Shown: piece after piece, positions 40,685-54,656 of the stretch | Layout: each line of letters opens with the position of its first letter | How positions within the stretch are numbered: the stretch's first letter is position 1 | Source: Brugia malayi | Taxonomy: Eukaryota > Nematoda > Chromadorea > Rhabditida > Onchocercidae | NCBI RefSeq assembly: GCF_000002995.4 | Contig: NW_025062476.1 | Coordinates: forward strand, 4,707,001-4,771,000 | DNA length: 64,000 nt | Direction: 5' to 3' | Notes under the pieces: model-generated | Databases searched by the model: none | Seen by the model: only the letters and a program-made list of their open reading frames with translations | What the model was told of the DNA's origin: nothing | Program-made: the position numbers and the translations under genes

Positions 40685-41643
40685 TGAATTCGATAATGCT
40701 ATTTTCTGGTATTCATAAATGTGGGAATTAAGAAACTAAAATAAGCAACTAAAATAAACTGAAATCCCAATTTTATGCAAAACAAAATTTTTAAAGATCA
40801 AACTTCAAAATTGCAGAACATTTAAACATCTCACTCAATTCAACTATTATTTTTGCTTTGTTCATTCCAACTTGATCCATTTATTTCTAACACTTAATAA
40901 TTTGACCACTGAATTCTCAACTTTCGATAACTAAATAAAGGAGGTATATTGAAAAAATAAAACATCATAGAAACTTGAAAATTCTAATCCACAGTATTCC
41001 AAAATCACATCTCAAGGTACTGTGTACTTTACAGGCAATGCAAACATTCCAAGCACTGCCTGTAATTTAAAGATTTGAAAAGCCTATTAAAATATTTCCT
41101 AATCCATAAAGTGCATATGAATTAAACTGATAAAATTTTGTTTAGTATTGTCTATCTATAAATTAAGCTGAGCAATATAGGATTCAAATTTAATGTATAC
41201 AAAGCAATTACAAGTGCTTACATAGATAACGCACAAAATGCACTTTCCTCCCACTATTAAAATAGGCGAATTACAGACATTTAGATGGAATGGATGAAAT
41301 TGTCTACTTCATGTTCTAATACTATGTTTTAATATTTGCCAGAGAACTATTGATTGAATGGAATTCTGAATCAAATTGTATCAAAGGTTCAACCTATGCC
41401 TTATAGAATTTACGGTTAGATCTATAAACTGCATCTGCACAAAGGTTAATCTGTAAACATCATTTCGTGATGTAATAAAAGAAGAAAATTATGTAAACAT
41501 AATTCTTCCTGAAGCTAAGTGCTTTTATAAAATCCATTAAATTCATTAAAGGGTTATTTCATTCCTCAAATTCACTAAATTCATTAAAGTTTCATTTGAC
41601 TTTTGATAAATAATATATCTCGAGTTGCTTGTGAATCCAAAAT
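40685..41643. other. Intergenic between convergent genes, no gene seen
   Basis: It lies between the 3' ends of the hypothetical plus-strand gene and the small membrane protein. It is AT-rich, with no defensible exon; 3' UTRs of both genes are expected here. Confidence 0.6.
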
Positions 41644-42337
41644 TCACAACACTCCGGGAGGACCTTGCCGTCGTACGGAATAAACGGGTTCCTTCTCATA
41701 CACTTTACTAAATCGTGCTTTCATAAAATTTTGAACAATTTCTTCCTTACGCAACATTTCCTCGCTTAATTGGCCATTTCTCTTCATTTGCCTCCATTGA
41801 TAACGATTTAGTGGATGTTCATTGCCATAATATTTTTTAATGAAAGCATACAATCTATAATTAATTTTTGGATCATTTTGAACACTCCAAATTTGTACGC
41901 TAAACTCTCAGGAAATTTTTAAAGGAACAGAATATCTAAATGAAGATGAGAATCTTCTTCTTCAAAAAAAAAGAATTATCTTAAGTCTCGTCTTGTTTTA
42001 TAAAAAAAGAGGAGTTAATAGGTAAAAAATAAAGTTAATAGGTAAAAAATAAACTGTTCCAAACAAATTCAAAGTAAGCGAAAAAAATAAAGCACTACAA
42101 ATTAAAATTCAAATTCTTTTGCTACAGTAACGTAAGGAAAACGAACCCAATAGTATAAACAATCATAACAGCAGCAGCTTTCACCAATATACGATCCTTC
42201 CAATGCTGACTAATATAACGAACATTGTACAGTAATCTGTCCCAAGAAATGCTTATTCTTGATCTAGGCTTAAGATATGACACTCGTTGTGACCCGTCAG
42301 TATTCATAGCATGTGGTTTACGATGATGTTCAGACAT
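41644..42337 (-). CDS. Small single-pass membrane protein (hypothetical)
   Basis: Two exons, 42337-42126 and 41899-41644, join in phase through a CT|GTAGCA donor and a TTTAG acceptor to give 155 residues. The N-terminus is hydrophilic and basic (MSEHHRKPHAMN). One hydrophobic segment at about 51-73 (LVKAAAVMIVYTIGFVFL) is followed by a Tyr/Lys-rich soluble tail that ends in RRQGPPGVL. The WKDR just before the span and the long charged tail suggest a bitopic membrane protein, perhaps organellar, but I recognise no family. The read-through alternative stops at 42122 directly after the membrane span. It lies downstream of the photolyase on the same strand, 0.85 kb away. Confidence 0.65.
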
Positions 42338-43184
42338 AACTCAAAATAAAATACCATTTGTCTAAATTTCTCAAAGATAGCCAGTTCACATTCAGTATTA
42401 ATTATATGATAAGGAAATGGAAGCTAACAATTCCATTGCAAAATAAACCATACATCACATATAAGATCTTAGAAAATCACTTTTTTTCAAATCTCAAACT
42501 CAAAATCATTTTCAACACCTATTCATAAAGAAATCCTTAGAAACTGATCACTGACTATGGATAAACTTAATGACATAAATGTTTCAATCATAATGAATTG
42601 AAACCGGCAAAAGTCGTAACAAGATTTCCTTATGGATCATTTTCAACTGCACATAAAACCTTAGAAAAATGAACTATGGAATGGACATTTAGTGGAAATA
42701 AAATGAACATAAGCAACTCGCTTTGAATGTACTAACAATGAATTATATTTTTATTCCTTAAATCAACTAAAAAAAAGTGTAAAAATCAGAAAAAAAATAT
42801 GCTGTAAAAGGAAATGTGAGATAGTACAAAGAAAAATTATTTATAATAAGGAGAAAAAAAAAAAAAAATGCAGAAAACTGAATTGTACACTATCGAAACT
42901 TAGATAACAAAGAATGAAATCAAAACACATCATTGAATAATGAGAGATGAGTAATCATAAATGACCATAAAAAGTTAACATAATGAGATAGATATATTAT
43001 TGAGCAAATGAATTATAAACAATGTATTTATGATATGGTTAAACATGTTATCTGTAGCAATAATTCTGTTAAACTCAAAAAATAAACTGTAAACCTGTAT
43101 GATGATGATAAGTATAATCTTGAATAAATGAACATCTTTTAAGGGAATCTTTTAATTATTTCGTCATAGTTATACATATTTTCT
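42338..43184. other. Intergenic, no gene seen
   Basis: AT-rich spacer between the photolyase stop and the small membrane protein. No RNA gene or exon was recognised. Confidence 0.6.
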
Positions 43185-45854
43185 TTATTTTTGGCTCAAG
43201 ATCTTGTGAAGCTTTCGTCGTTTTGTTTGATCCTGGTTATTTAGCTCTAACGTACGACCTGCACGTCTGTAATTGATATTAACATACTCATCAATATGAT
43301 TTCGGAACTTCCTCCGTAATCCATCTGCACACATATAACGTATCTTCCCAAACACTGGTCTGTTCTGAAGAGATATCAATTCAACAAGAGATTCTAATAT
43401 AAATATTGTAGTACATTTGAATTCATACACTTCTCCTTTTTTCAATAGTAACATCAACATGGAATTATGTTTACAATTGTAAAGAAATAGGTACGAACCG
43501 CATGAGCTCGATCATGCATTCCAAAATTCCACATAACACCACAATAGCCATTGGGATCTCGTCCATCTAATTCATATTTGTCATTTTGTTCAATAAGAAA
43601 AGCGTAAGCGAATTCATAATCGTGAGACCATTCGATTACTTTTTTCGCCCAATACATACGAAGATAACCCGACATCTGTTAAAAGAGAAGTAATTCATAG
43701 GCAGTGCAATTTTACTTAATTTTGCAGAAGATGAAATGAACAGAAAATAACAAATTCTGAAACAATGATTCACAGCAGTCAGACAAAAGATTTTGTGATT
43801 AAATTATCATTGCAAATACAGTTGAAAAAGAAGCTTGATACTTTATGAGTGAAAACAAGTTCAAATTGTGCTGCATTCCAATAAACATCATGCGTACAAC
43901 CTTCTTCTAGCTCTTTGTAACTATAAATATATTCCCGTTTATCATGACGATGTTCATCCATCGCTTTCTTTGCCCACTCAGGTAAACAATCAAACTAAAA
44001 TAAAATGTAATGAATATGATTTCCCATGCAGCTGATAAGTGAGTCTGCCATTATCAACTAAAAATTCTTTTCATCTCAAACTAAATCATACTGTATCGTA
44101 GGTGTCTCTGTAGTAGTAAACAAAATTATGCGCTAGCTCCCGCCGAACAACCAGTTCTTCCAAAAATGCATCTGAAGTGCATAATATGAAACTTTACTAG
44201 ATGAAAGTGCCATTATGCTATAAATTTACCCAGTCATTAAACTCTAGAATATTCATAAAACTCTGCCAATAACAAAAGAACACACTTTTCTTTATCATAC
44301 ATATGCTTCATTTGTTAAGATGACTCATTTCTACGGAAAAATTACCTTTGGCAGATTTTGGTGCTTCGGACTGTTTGACTTTAACAACAATCATAATTGG
44401 ATTCAACATGCCAAAGTGGATGTAAGGTGAAAGAAGACTCTGCTTTCCACTGTTCGGGATATTCCTAACAGAGAAATTTTGTGTAGTCAAAAAATCAAAC
44501 AAATGAAAGAAAAAATAAAATTGATAGTGGGAAAAAAAGGAAAAAGAAACAAACCTTTCTTCATCATATGTGTTTAAATTATTAACAATGAAATAGTCTA
44601 AGACTTGCAGCGCAGCATCTTCTCCACCTTTCAATACACTGCTTGTTCTGCAGTCATTGTAAGCTCTCGTACACTCCGACGAGATGTCCATACATTCCAA
44701 GTTATATTCTACTATACTGAAATACCAAGAAACATGTAAAATAGTAATAATTTAATCTCTGACAACGCAGAACTCCTTGAGGCAGTTTCTCTGATCATTA
44801 ATTAATCAGTGGCATAAAGGAAAATTTTCATTGCTCACTAATGTACAACAAAACAAGCGTTTAACATTTGTCTAATTATATTATTTCTGCTTTAGTATAA
44901 CATCGATCGAGCAAAAAAAAAAAAGATTAATAAGTAAATCTACTCCGTACCTTTCCCATGATTCACAGTAAATTTTTGGGGTAACATTCCACTTTTCAAG
45001 AAGAAAATCGTCAAGGAAATGCCATGCCACTTTCCGAATTGTATTAGCATTGTAAGCTGGCTTATTGCATAAGGTCTGAAAGTTTTTTTTAAGTTTTTTT
45101 TTTCTTTTTTTTCATTCGGTTATTTTTTAAATTTCAAAATTTGCTAGTACTCATTCATTCTTAGCAAATTTTATAGGAAAAATCATGTTCCGTGAAAAAA
45201 ATATTAAAATCCTGTGAAAAAGAAAAAGTAATAACTAAATGTTTAAAGGAAATGACACAAAGTAAACAATAACCGCCACAGGTATAGTGACATTCCCTTC
45301 AACTTTTGTGAATCTGCGACATTTCATTACAAGCTTATCGTTAAGATTTTCATCAAAATTGCGATCTTCGCGTAAATAGGCAGCATCTATGATCACTTCA
45401 CAGGCTACATCAGATAGTTTCAAAATAATTTCTGTAGCTTCTTCATTACCGCTCGCCTTTACAACTAACAAGGGTGCATGCAAACGCGATAGATTATTTT
45501 GCAAACAAATTAGTCCTTCTAAAAGAAATTTTCGTTGCGCCAAATTATACTGATCTGCAATAAGTGATTAGTGCACTAAAAATTAATGAAATACAACACT
45601 GGAAGAGAAAGTAATGTTTTAAAATCATAATGAATCATGAAATTTTTGGTCAAATTTAAAGAAATCATCTGTAGAAATTTGCCTGGTTGATAAATAAATG
45701 TGACAAGAATTGGTACGCCGTGTTCATTGGCTTTTTGAGATGCAAATGAAAACGAAGGTGATTGTTGTGAACGAATACATCGAACCAAAAGAAGGACATA
45801 CTTCCCTGCGACAATATTCTGTTTATTCAAAGGTTGTATGCGTGGACTTTGCAT
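43185..45854 (-). CDS. phr: Class II CPD photolyase (deoxyribodipyrimidine photo-lyase)
   Basis: Nine exons: 45854-45683, 45554-45274, 45075-44951, 44716-44555, 44464-44346, 44171-44092, 43994-43842, 43675-43499 and 43364-43185, giving 482 residues, normal for class II enzymes. These FAD proteins split cyclobutane pyrimidine dimers in DNA using light. Class II hallmarks are [10 protein letters not shown] (256-265), [28 protein letters not shown] (348-356), [21 protein letters not shown] (398-408) and [10 protein letters not shown] (425-434). The N-terminal antenna half is weakly conserved. The family HDQGW motif reads HDRAH here, so its Trp (position 422) is His, and RRELADN reads RRELAHN. 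Intron 1 has a GC donor (CCAG|GCAAAT). The start ATG follows TTTCAG directly, as at an SL trans-splice site. It lies 0.56 kb downstream of the sarcoglycan gene on the same strand. Family call is very strong; activity is uncertain. Confidence 0.93.
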
Positions 45855-46416
45855 CTGAAATCCCAATTACGCTTACGAACGTGAACACGTGAAATGAATC
45901 CATCAATTCCATCACATAAAACGAGCGCTGAGGATGTCAAAGAATGACAATGTCGCTCCGTCTACCAATAAAATAATACCCTTTGCTTCATTCACGTCAA
46001 CAACATGTAACAGAATAGCTCATCGGTTTGCTTATCAATGTTATAACGGAAGGGTTCACGAGTGAATGCGTGGCGGGAAGAAAATGGACGTGTTACCTGC
46101 ACGTTTTTCCGTCCGATATAGTCCCTTCATGACAGAAAGGAGACGGTTTTGTTTCCAGTCATCTAGATAATCTGAATCTCACAAGATGATGGAAGGAGAT
46201 ACACTGTTATCCTTTGACCTGCACTTTTATAAGTAATTAACAATTTAATATCGTTGCTTTATACGTTCTTATACAAAGAGGTTATCAGTAAAAGAGAGCA
46301 AAGAATGATATTTACATTAGAATAGAATGAGTACATCGGAATGCACACGTGAATAGAATGACTGAGTGATTGATTCAAGATAAATTTTAATTCCAAGCGA
46401 ACTTTTATCTGAGTTG
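45855..46416. promoter_or_regulatory. Photolyase upstream region
   Basis: This 0.56 kb separates the sarcoglycan stop from the photolyase start on the same strand. It is richer in G+C than the other spacers and holds several short ATG frames on the minus strand. None joins the first photolyase exon in phase. It may contain a promoter, an untranslated leader or an operon spacer. Confidence 0.35.
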
Positions 46417-48877
46417 TTAACTGCAAATGCCTCGATCTGCTCGACAATCGGCTCCAACCACTGCCATAAATAGTAGTCCATTTTGACACATACATAACTG
46501 ATATTGGGCATTCCCTCGAGCTTCACTTCTCGGTAATCCAGACATAACTATACTATTTGATTCAAGACGAACTTCACCCTGTAATTTTCTCATTTCATGA
46601 AGAGATAGAAATATCGCTAGACAGGATCTGTTGGAGATAATTTACGGAAAAGTAATTGCTAGAAATGATATCTGTGAATGTTTCATTATTAAATAACAAT
46701 TAACCTGTTTGGAATTAATGGTAATGTCAAGAAGAGATGACAGTTGGATTTCTCCGGCTGCGCTGGTAATTTCAATATCTTGACCTGCTTCCAAATTCAG
46801 ACTTCTAGTTGGTGATTCTAAGCTAAAAAAAATTTCATTCTAAACTTAATAAGTGTGTTCCTTTCATTATTCATTAACTTAACTCTTAGTTCTTGAATTA
46901 GTGCTTACTTCCAGCTGCAAGTGAAAGTTTAAATTTGTAAAACTGTAAATCTTGAATAAGCCTTGAAGGCTAACTGTTTTACCTCTTGCATTATCATCAT
47001 CTCAAAGTTAACACAAAATTCTCTTTTATCATTCTTATCTTCATTTCAGGAAATTTAACTAGGTTAGCTTATAATATCTGAACTGTTAATAAGCAGACCT
47101 TAGAGGACTATCAGATTCCGGACGAATGAGCGCTGTTTGTATAGCTCCTTCGAAAACACTTCCACCATCATCTAAAATTGTGTTGGTTTCTTTTATTCTT
47201 TATCTTTTTCTTTCCATTAAATTAAATAGATATTTTTAAAGCAGTGAATGAATTTGAAAAGACCCTTTCATGTGTAATTTGAAAACTATGAGAGTGCTTA
47301 CCAAGTATTCGAAGATTTTCAAGTTTGAAACCAATTTCATTTGGTTCAGCAAAAAATAGCAATTTTCGGGAATTATCGTAAATTTCAAAACGATCACACA
47401 CTGCCTCCATGCGTCCATCTTGAAACATATTAAGCATGGAAGTCTCATATCCAGACATATTTCGAGCTTTTATGAAGACACCACGGTATGAATCAATTGT
47501 TAACGCTTCATTCTATAATTCCATTCAATGAATAATTCGGCAATGAAGCAGCTGAATTTTGAATTATGAATCTAATACGAATTCAAAAAAAAAAAATCAT
47601 TTACATCAGTAATGAGTTATTATTTTGTCACTTAAAAGTTTTAAGCATTATGTAAAATAAGCGAAAGTCTTTAACTTACATCTGCTGTAGAAAGTTCGGC
47701 AAAATGAACAGGGCGATCAAATTGTGCTTCACCCATAATTCGAATACTGTCATCTTCAATTCTCATTGTACCCATTCCAGTCTATAACATGGAGATAATG
47801 ATTAAAGTAATAATAATATCTGTCCATTTATTTTGGCTTGCATTATACAATATCTTCATTTTTTGACAATTGATTATTAGTTAACTATTTTATTTCTCGT
47901 AACTCTCGAATATGAACTGCATCATTATTAATAAATTTGAGACAGGTAAAAGAGTTATCTATGCATAGATTTATATATGAAAAACAAAAAAAATAATACT
48001 GTGGAGATGTCGAGAACAGACATAATCCATACAGTTAACGCTAAGTTTAGTACGACGGCAACAGTAAGTGCGCAAATGAAACAGTACAAACACCGCTTTC
48101 TCCAGCCATAAACGCCAACCCTAAAATACGTTTCTCATAATTTAGCTTATCAGAAGTAGTATTATTGTGGTTATTTTAACAAATATAAGAATTACTAGGA
48201 AGAAATGCTCTTATCTTCAATCAAAATTTATCAGAAGTTTTTTTTTTTTTTTTTTTTCAATTCTATAATTTTGTATGAAATTAGAAATTTCATTCATGGA
48301 AGTGGTACTACTGTTCTCACCAGCAGTTATCTTTTAATTCTTGTTCTTTGCTTTGCATACTTCTTGTTCACTGGATGTCCAAGTAATGTTATTGTACTAA
48401 TTGTCAATTAACTGTATCTGATAATGAAACTTATTGTAGTATCACTCAATTTCAATTCTTTTCTATCAAGTATTATTGCTTCTGTTAATAAAGAAATTAT
48501 TATATTCCTCTGTCACCTCACATAATTACATCTACATCCAACTAATAATTTCACTGCGATCAACAACCTCTCCCAAAATAATAATTTAAATTATCAAATC
48601 TTTCACGACAAAATTTTGCTTCCACGACACTTTCAAAGTTGAACTTGCCCTTTCCGTAAATCTAACTTGCTATTTCCGTATGTATGTATATAAACCTGTA
48701 AATATCAGATTCGGTAGGTGGTTTAACAGCAGAATGAATGACAGCAGTGGAATACGGTGGAACGATAGCTCCTTGTAACGGAGGAGGTGGACGATGAAAA
48801 TCATAGCCACTACGGTCCCAAACCGGTTCGGTAGTCCGTTGATATAATGGAATACGGTTGATGACATCGGTATTCAT
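46417..48877 (-). CDS. sgn-1: Sarcoglycan, gamma/delta type (dystrophin-associated complex)
   Basis: Seven exons: 48877-48696, 48120-48000, 47781-47680, 47512-47302, 47171-47099, 46822-46705 and 46578-46417, giving 322 residues. Sarcoglycans are type II membrane proteins of the muscle dystrophin-glycoprotein complex. A 61-residue Pro-rich cytoplasmic head precedes VGVYGWRKRCLY (62-73), a close match to delta-sarcoglycan, then a single membrane span to about residue 94. The extracellular part has the SGC repeat features GMGTMRI, FIKARN, FEIYDNSRKLLF and LESPTRSLNLEA. It ends in the diagnostic cysteine cluster (LCMCQNG, VVGADCRADRGICS; Cys 298, 300, 314, 321). All junctions are in phase with GT-AG introns. 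The ATG follows CATTTCAG directly, suggesting SL trans-splicing. C. elegans names its gamma/delta member sgn-1; I borrow that symbol on family grounds. Confidence 0.93.
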
Positions 48878-51800
48878 CTGAAATGATTCTCTTATCTGTG
48901 TTGAATTTTGTATTTATGCATTTTGTTTTTGCAAGCATTTTGTTTGATCCACAAACAAATACTTATTTGACCACAAACAAATGCTTATTTGACAACCAAT
49001 CAGGTAGACGATTTAATTAGTTGTATTCAGTTCTTATATGCTATTTCAAAAAAAAAAAAACGATAAAGAAAAATTGCAACATATCTATTAGTTATTATTA
49101 ATAATATCAAACGGTTACATATCGTTCATTTGAAAGAAATAAAAAATTCCTTGAAGTGAACAAAACAAATTTCGAGTTAATATTAAATAATTTAACTATT
49201 TGTAAACAATTAACAATGATTTCAAAAAAAAAAAAAAGTGGTTCATCACTAGCATCTCAAAGTATTGCCATTGTCAAGAACAATTCTATGGATGATAAAT
49301 AAAAGATGTTGTAAAAAAGGTTGCAAATTTTACAAAAAATTAAAAAATGGAAATGAATGATAAGAACATCACTGCATGTATTTTCAAGCACAAATTGATT
49401 GATTCACAGAAATATATGAATAGGATAGAAAATAGAATGAATATTATTTATAATATATATTTCTAAATAGTTACAACGCTCCACACCTCTTTACTTCCCT
49501 CGATACCTCTCGCTGCACTATTTCAATCATCACAGTTCACTCTTCAGTCTGATTTTCAGACTTACATCCCTCTACACATCGTTGTCATTACTTTAGTTTG
49601 GCTTAGTATCTCTCTGCAAGTGAATTAAATTCGAACAGCATTCTTATTCTTCTAACAGCTGTTACCACCTGATTCAGTGGTGCAACGAAGAGTAGAAAGT
49701 AATATAAGTGATATTATATCATTTCGATAAATATAGTTTACCAGAAACAAAAAAAAAATATTACTTCAAATGTAATATGCTTGTCCTATGAAATAATAAA
49801 TCGAAATAAGATCATCTCTAGGATAATATAATCTAAAAATGATCTTTTCTTATAGATATAAAAGTTAGAGGGTACATTAAAATGAAAATATAACTTTTGA
49901 AAAAAAAAATATTTTGAAATGAATTTGAATCAAAAAATATATATTTGAAATGAATTGTGTAATAAGATCAGTGATAATCACTTTGACTAAGTTTTCTATT
50001 GAGTATATAGATTTAGATGAAATACATTAAATTGTGTGTTATGAACATGTTATACAGTTCCTTGGTTTTGTTTGACAATAAAATTTAAAGTCTTAAAATG
50101 TTATCAATAATTTCTGCATATAATATTTTGTATTCTCGAGGCACACATATATTTAATATATAATATATATTATGCTTTTTGTTTAAATTCTAATTCGCTA
50201 TATTATCAATCTTACTGTATCATAAAATTTCTTGACCTCTCGAAATATTTTTAAACTTCTATGCTTATATGGATTTTAAATTTAATACTGTTCACTAACC
50301 AAGAAAAGATTTCAAAGCTAACTGTCGAAAGGAAGAACTCGTCCTAACTTTCTAATCACTTAATCATTCAGTGGCAGATTTGAAGCACTTTGTTTTTTTT
50401 TTTCTTTTTTCTTTCTGGTATGAAAGTTTTTAGTTTAAAAAATAAAAGTTTCAGGAAGACATCAAAAACATCATTTGTTCTGTGGTACATTAATTTAAAA
50501 AAACAGATAATTTCAGAAATATATAGGTCGAGCAAAAATCATCAATGCTTATTGAAAAAGTTGAATTGAAAAGAATAAGAAGACTTGATTAAGTAATGAA
50601 TTGAAATGATTTGGAATAGTTTGATAAATCAAATGGAAAACGTTTCAAGGAGTTCATTCAGGATCATTTACCAATCCTAGTCATCATAATTCAGTATTTT
50701 CGCAAAAATTTTCAATCGATTATCGATAGATCTACTTCTTTTTTTTTTTTTAAAAAAAAAAAACCGTTTTCTATAGTGCAAGAAAGTTTTCTCATCTGAC
50801 TTTTGCTGTGATAAAGTGATAAAATGACTAAACGTAAACAATTTCACTCAGAATAAAAGGTACACTAATATGCTGATAAGATGATAACATCTCGTTGTCT
50901 AATTTTTAAAAATTCAAGTGAACTGAGACCAATGACCTCGATAAATTAATAGGAGATTGAAGTCAAACGCAACAACAATAATAACAACAGTAGATTGATC
51001 ATTAATCCAAATGTCCCATTGCCGAAATTCAGCATAGCTATGTAAAACTTGAATATTATTTCTTTTTATGTTGACTTACTGAAAATCAGATGTAATTTGA
51101 AATTAAATAATTTCTAATTCCCAATAAGATTCTTTTTCATTGCAATTTGAGTAGCATCTTTCAATGAATCGTTTTATTGTCAAACTCTTTTAATGGATAT
51201 ATTAAAAAGTGATTGATTATGAATATATGTTAACTACAAAATAAATTAATTTAATATTAGGATTAAAATGTACCAATATATTTAATAATATCTTATTTTA
51301 TAGTAATTAAGAATATATATTTAATAATATCTTATTTTATAGTAATTAAGAATATATATTTAATAATATCTTATTTTATAGTAATTAAGAATAAGTAATA
51401 GTGAAATGGTTAGCACACAATTATCAGATAATTTATACAGCGATGTTTTTCACAAAGATGAAAGAATGAATAAGCAAACCATATCCAACGGACTTGCAAA
51501 AGGGCTGCGAAATGTTATTTTAACAAATTATTGCTATTATTCTTGAAAGGGCTATAAACAGGTATGAAATGAGTTAGAGGTGAGAACAGGATGATCATAA
51601 TGACCATCATTTGCAATCCAATAGCTATCATCATCACTCAGCGATATTTTAGATCTAGTGGGTCCTTTCAGAGTGGACAGGTGGTTGAGTAGATGGCTAG
51701 TTTATATTGCCTTGGGATTTCTGTCAGCAACAGTTTTTCTTCTTCTCTCTTTATGTCATCTTTGACTTTATGACTTTTTGTGAAATCTATGAAAATTAGC

Positions 51801-52043
51801 AGAAATATTGGTGGTATGCTTTAATATTGTTTTCTTGGATAGATTCTGCAAAAGAACGAGTCAACTAAACGATGAAAAGAATTTGTTTCTTGTTTTTTAT
51901 CTGAAGAGACAGATGAATTTAGTTCCCTCAAAATTATTTTCTACATAAAGTATTCTAATAAGTCCTATTGTGTTGCAGTTTTCTTACTACTAAAATAACT
52001 TTTTTAAGTCTAATTTTTTTAAATGCATTTTATTTCAGTCATT
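48878..52043. other. 3.2 kb spacer between divergent genes
   Basis: This is the region between the sarcoglycan and DIMT1 5' ends. It is AT-rich and carries a 39-bp tandem repeat at 51277-51396. A less AT-rich stretch at 49.47-49.70 kb has no long frame but contains a good minus-strand donor (GGAT|GTAAGT); it could be an untranslated first exon or promoter of the sarcoglycan gene. No coding exon is supported. Confidence 0.45.
51277..51396. repeat. 39-bp tandem repeat, about 3 copies
   Basis: The units begin GAATATATATTTAATAATAT and end CTTATTTTATAGTAATTAA. Full copies start at 51311 and 51350. A partial copy precedes them from about 51277, and the start of another follows at 51389. Copies are essentially identical. 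Confidence 0.9.
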
Positions 52044-54190
<2,147 letters not shown>

Positions 54191-54656
54191 TGAATCGTTA
54201 GCGTACAAATCAACACACAACAACTACTAAGACTACTAAACTCAAGAATTAGTTTATGGTCAGTCGGGTTCCAAAGTACTTTCTTAATAAACGAAATTGT
54301 TCATTTTGCTCTGCGATACATATTTCTCTTATTTCTTTTATTTGTATTGTAAAATTTTTGTTCGTTGTGAATTTTATCTTCACTTAACTTATTTGTCGAG
54401 AAAAGAATTTTTGCTAGCAAAAAAAAAAAAAAAAAAAAAAAAAACTGAAATATCGAATTCCAGACAACGAAAAATGTTGAGTTAGAAGTGCCAGTGTATC
54501 TGTTGTTGCTATTGTTACATGGCTAGGTAGCAAGATGAGCTGTTGAACTGAGCTTTATAATTGAACAGCAAAGTTTGGTTTAGATGAGAAAAAATTTGTA
54601 GGAAAAAAAATAATAGTAAACCGATATTAAGTTTTTGCTTCATTCCATCCTCATCA
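54191..54656. other. Spacer between convergent DIMT1 and RNase H1 genes
   Basis: A 0.47 kb spacer containing a poly(A) run of about 26 bases near 54419-54444. I see no gene; 3' UTRs are expected here. Confidence 0.6.

Noticed and set aside
45574..45682. Read-through of photolyase exon 1 past 45683 as coding
   Set aside because: The frame loses all similarity after the Gln-Pro at the exon end, while the next exon resumes the family in phase via a GC donor.
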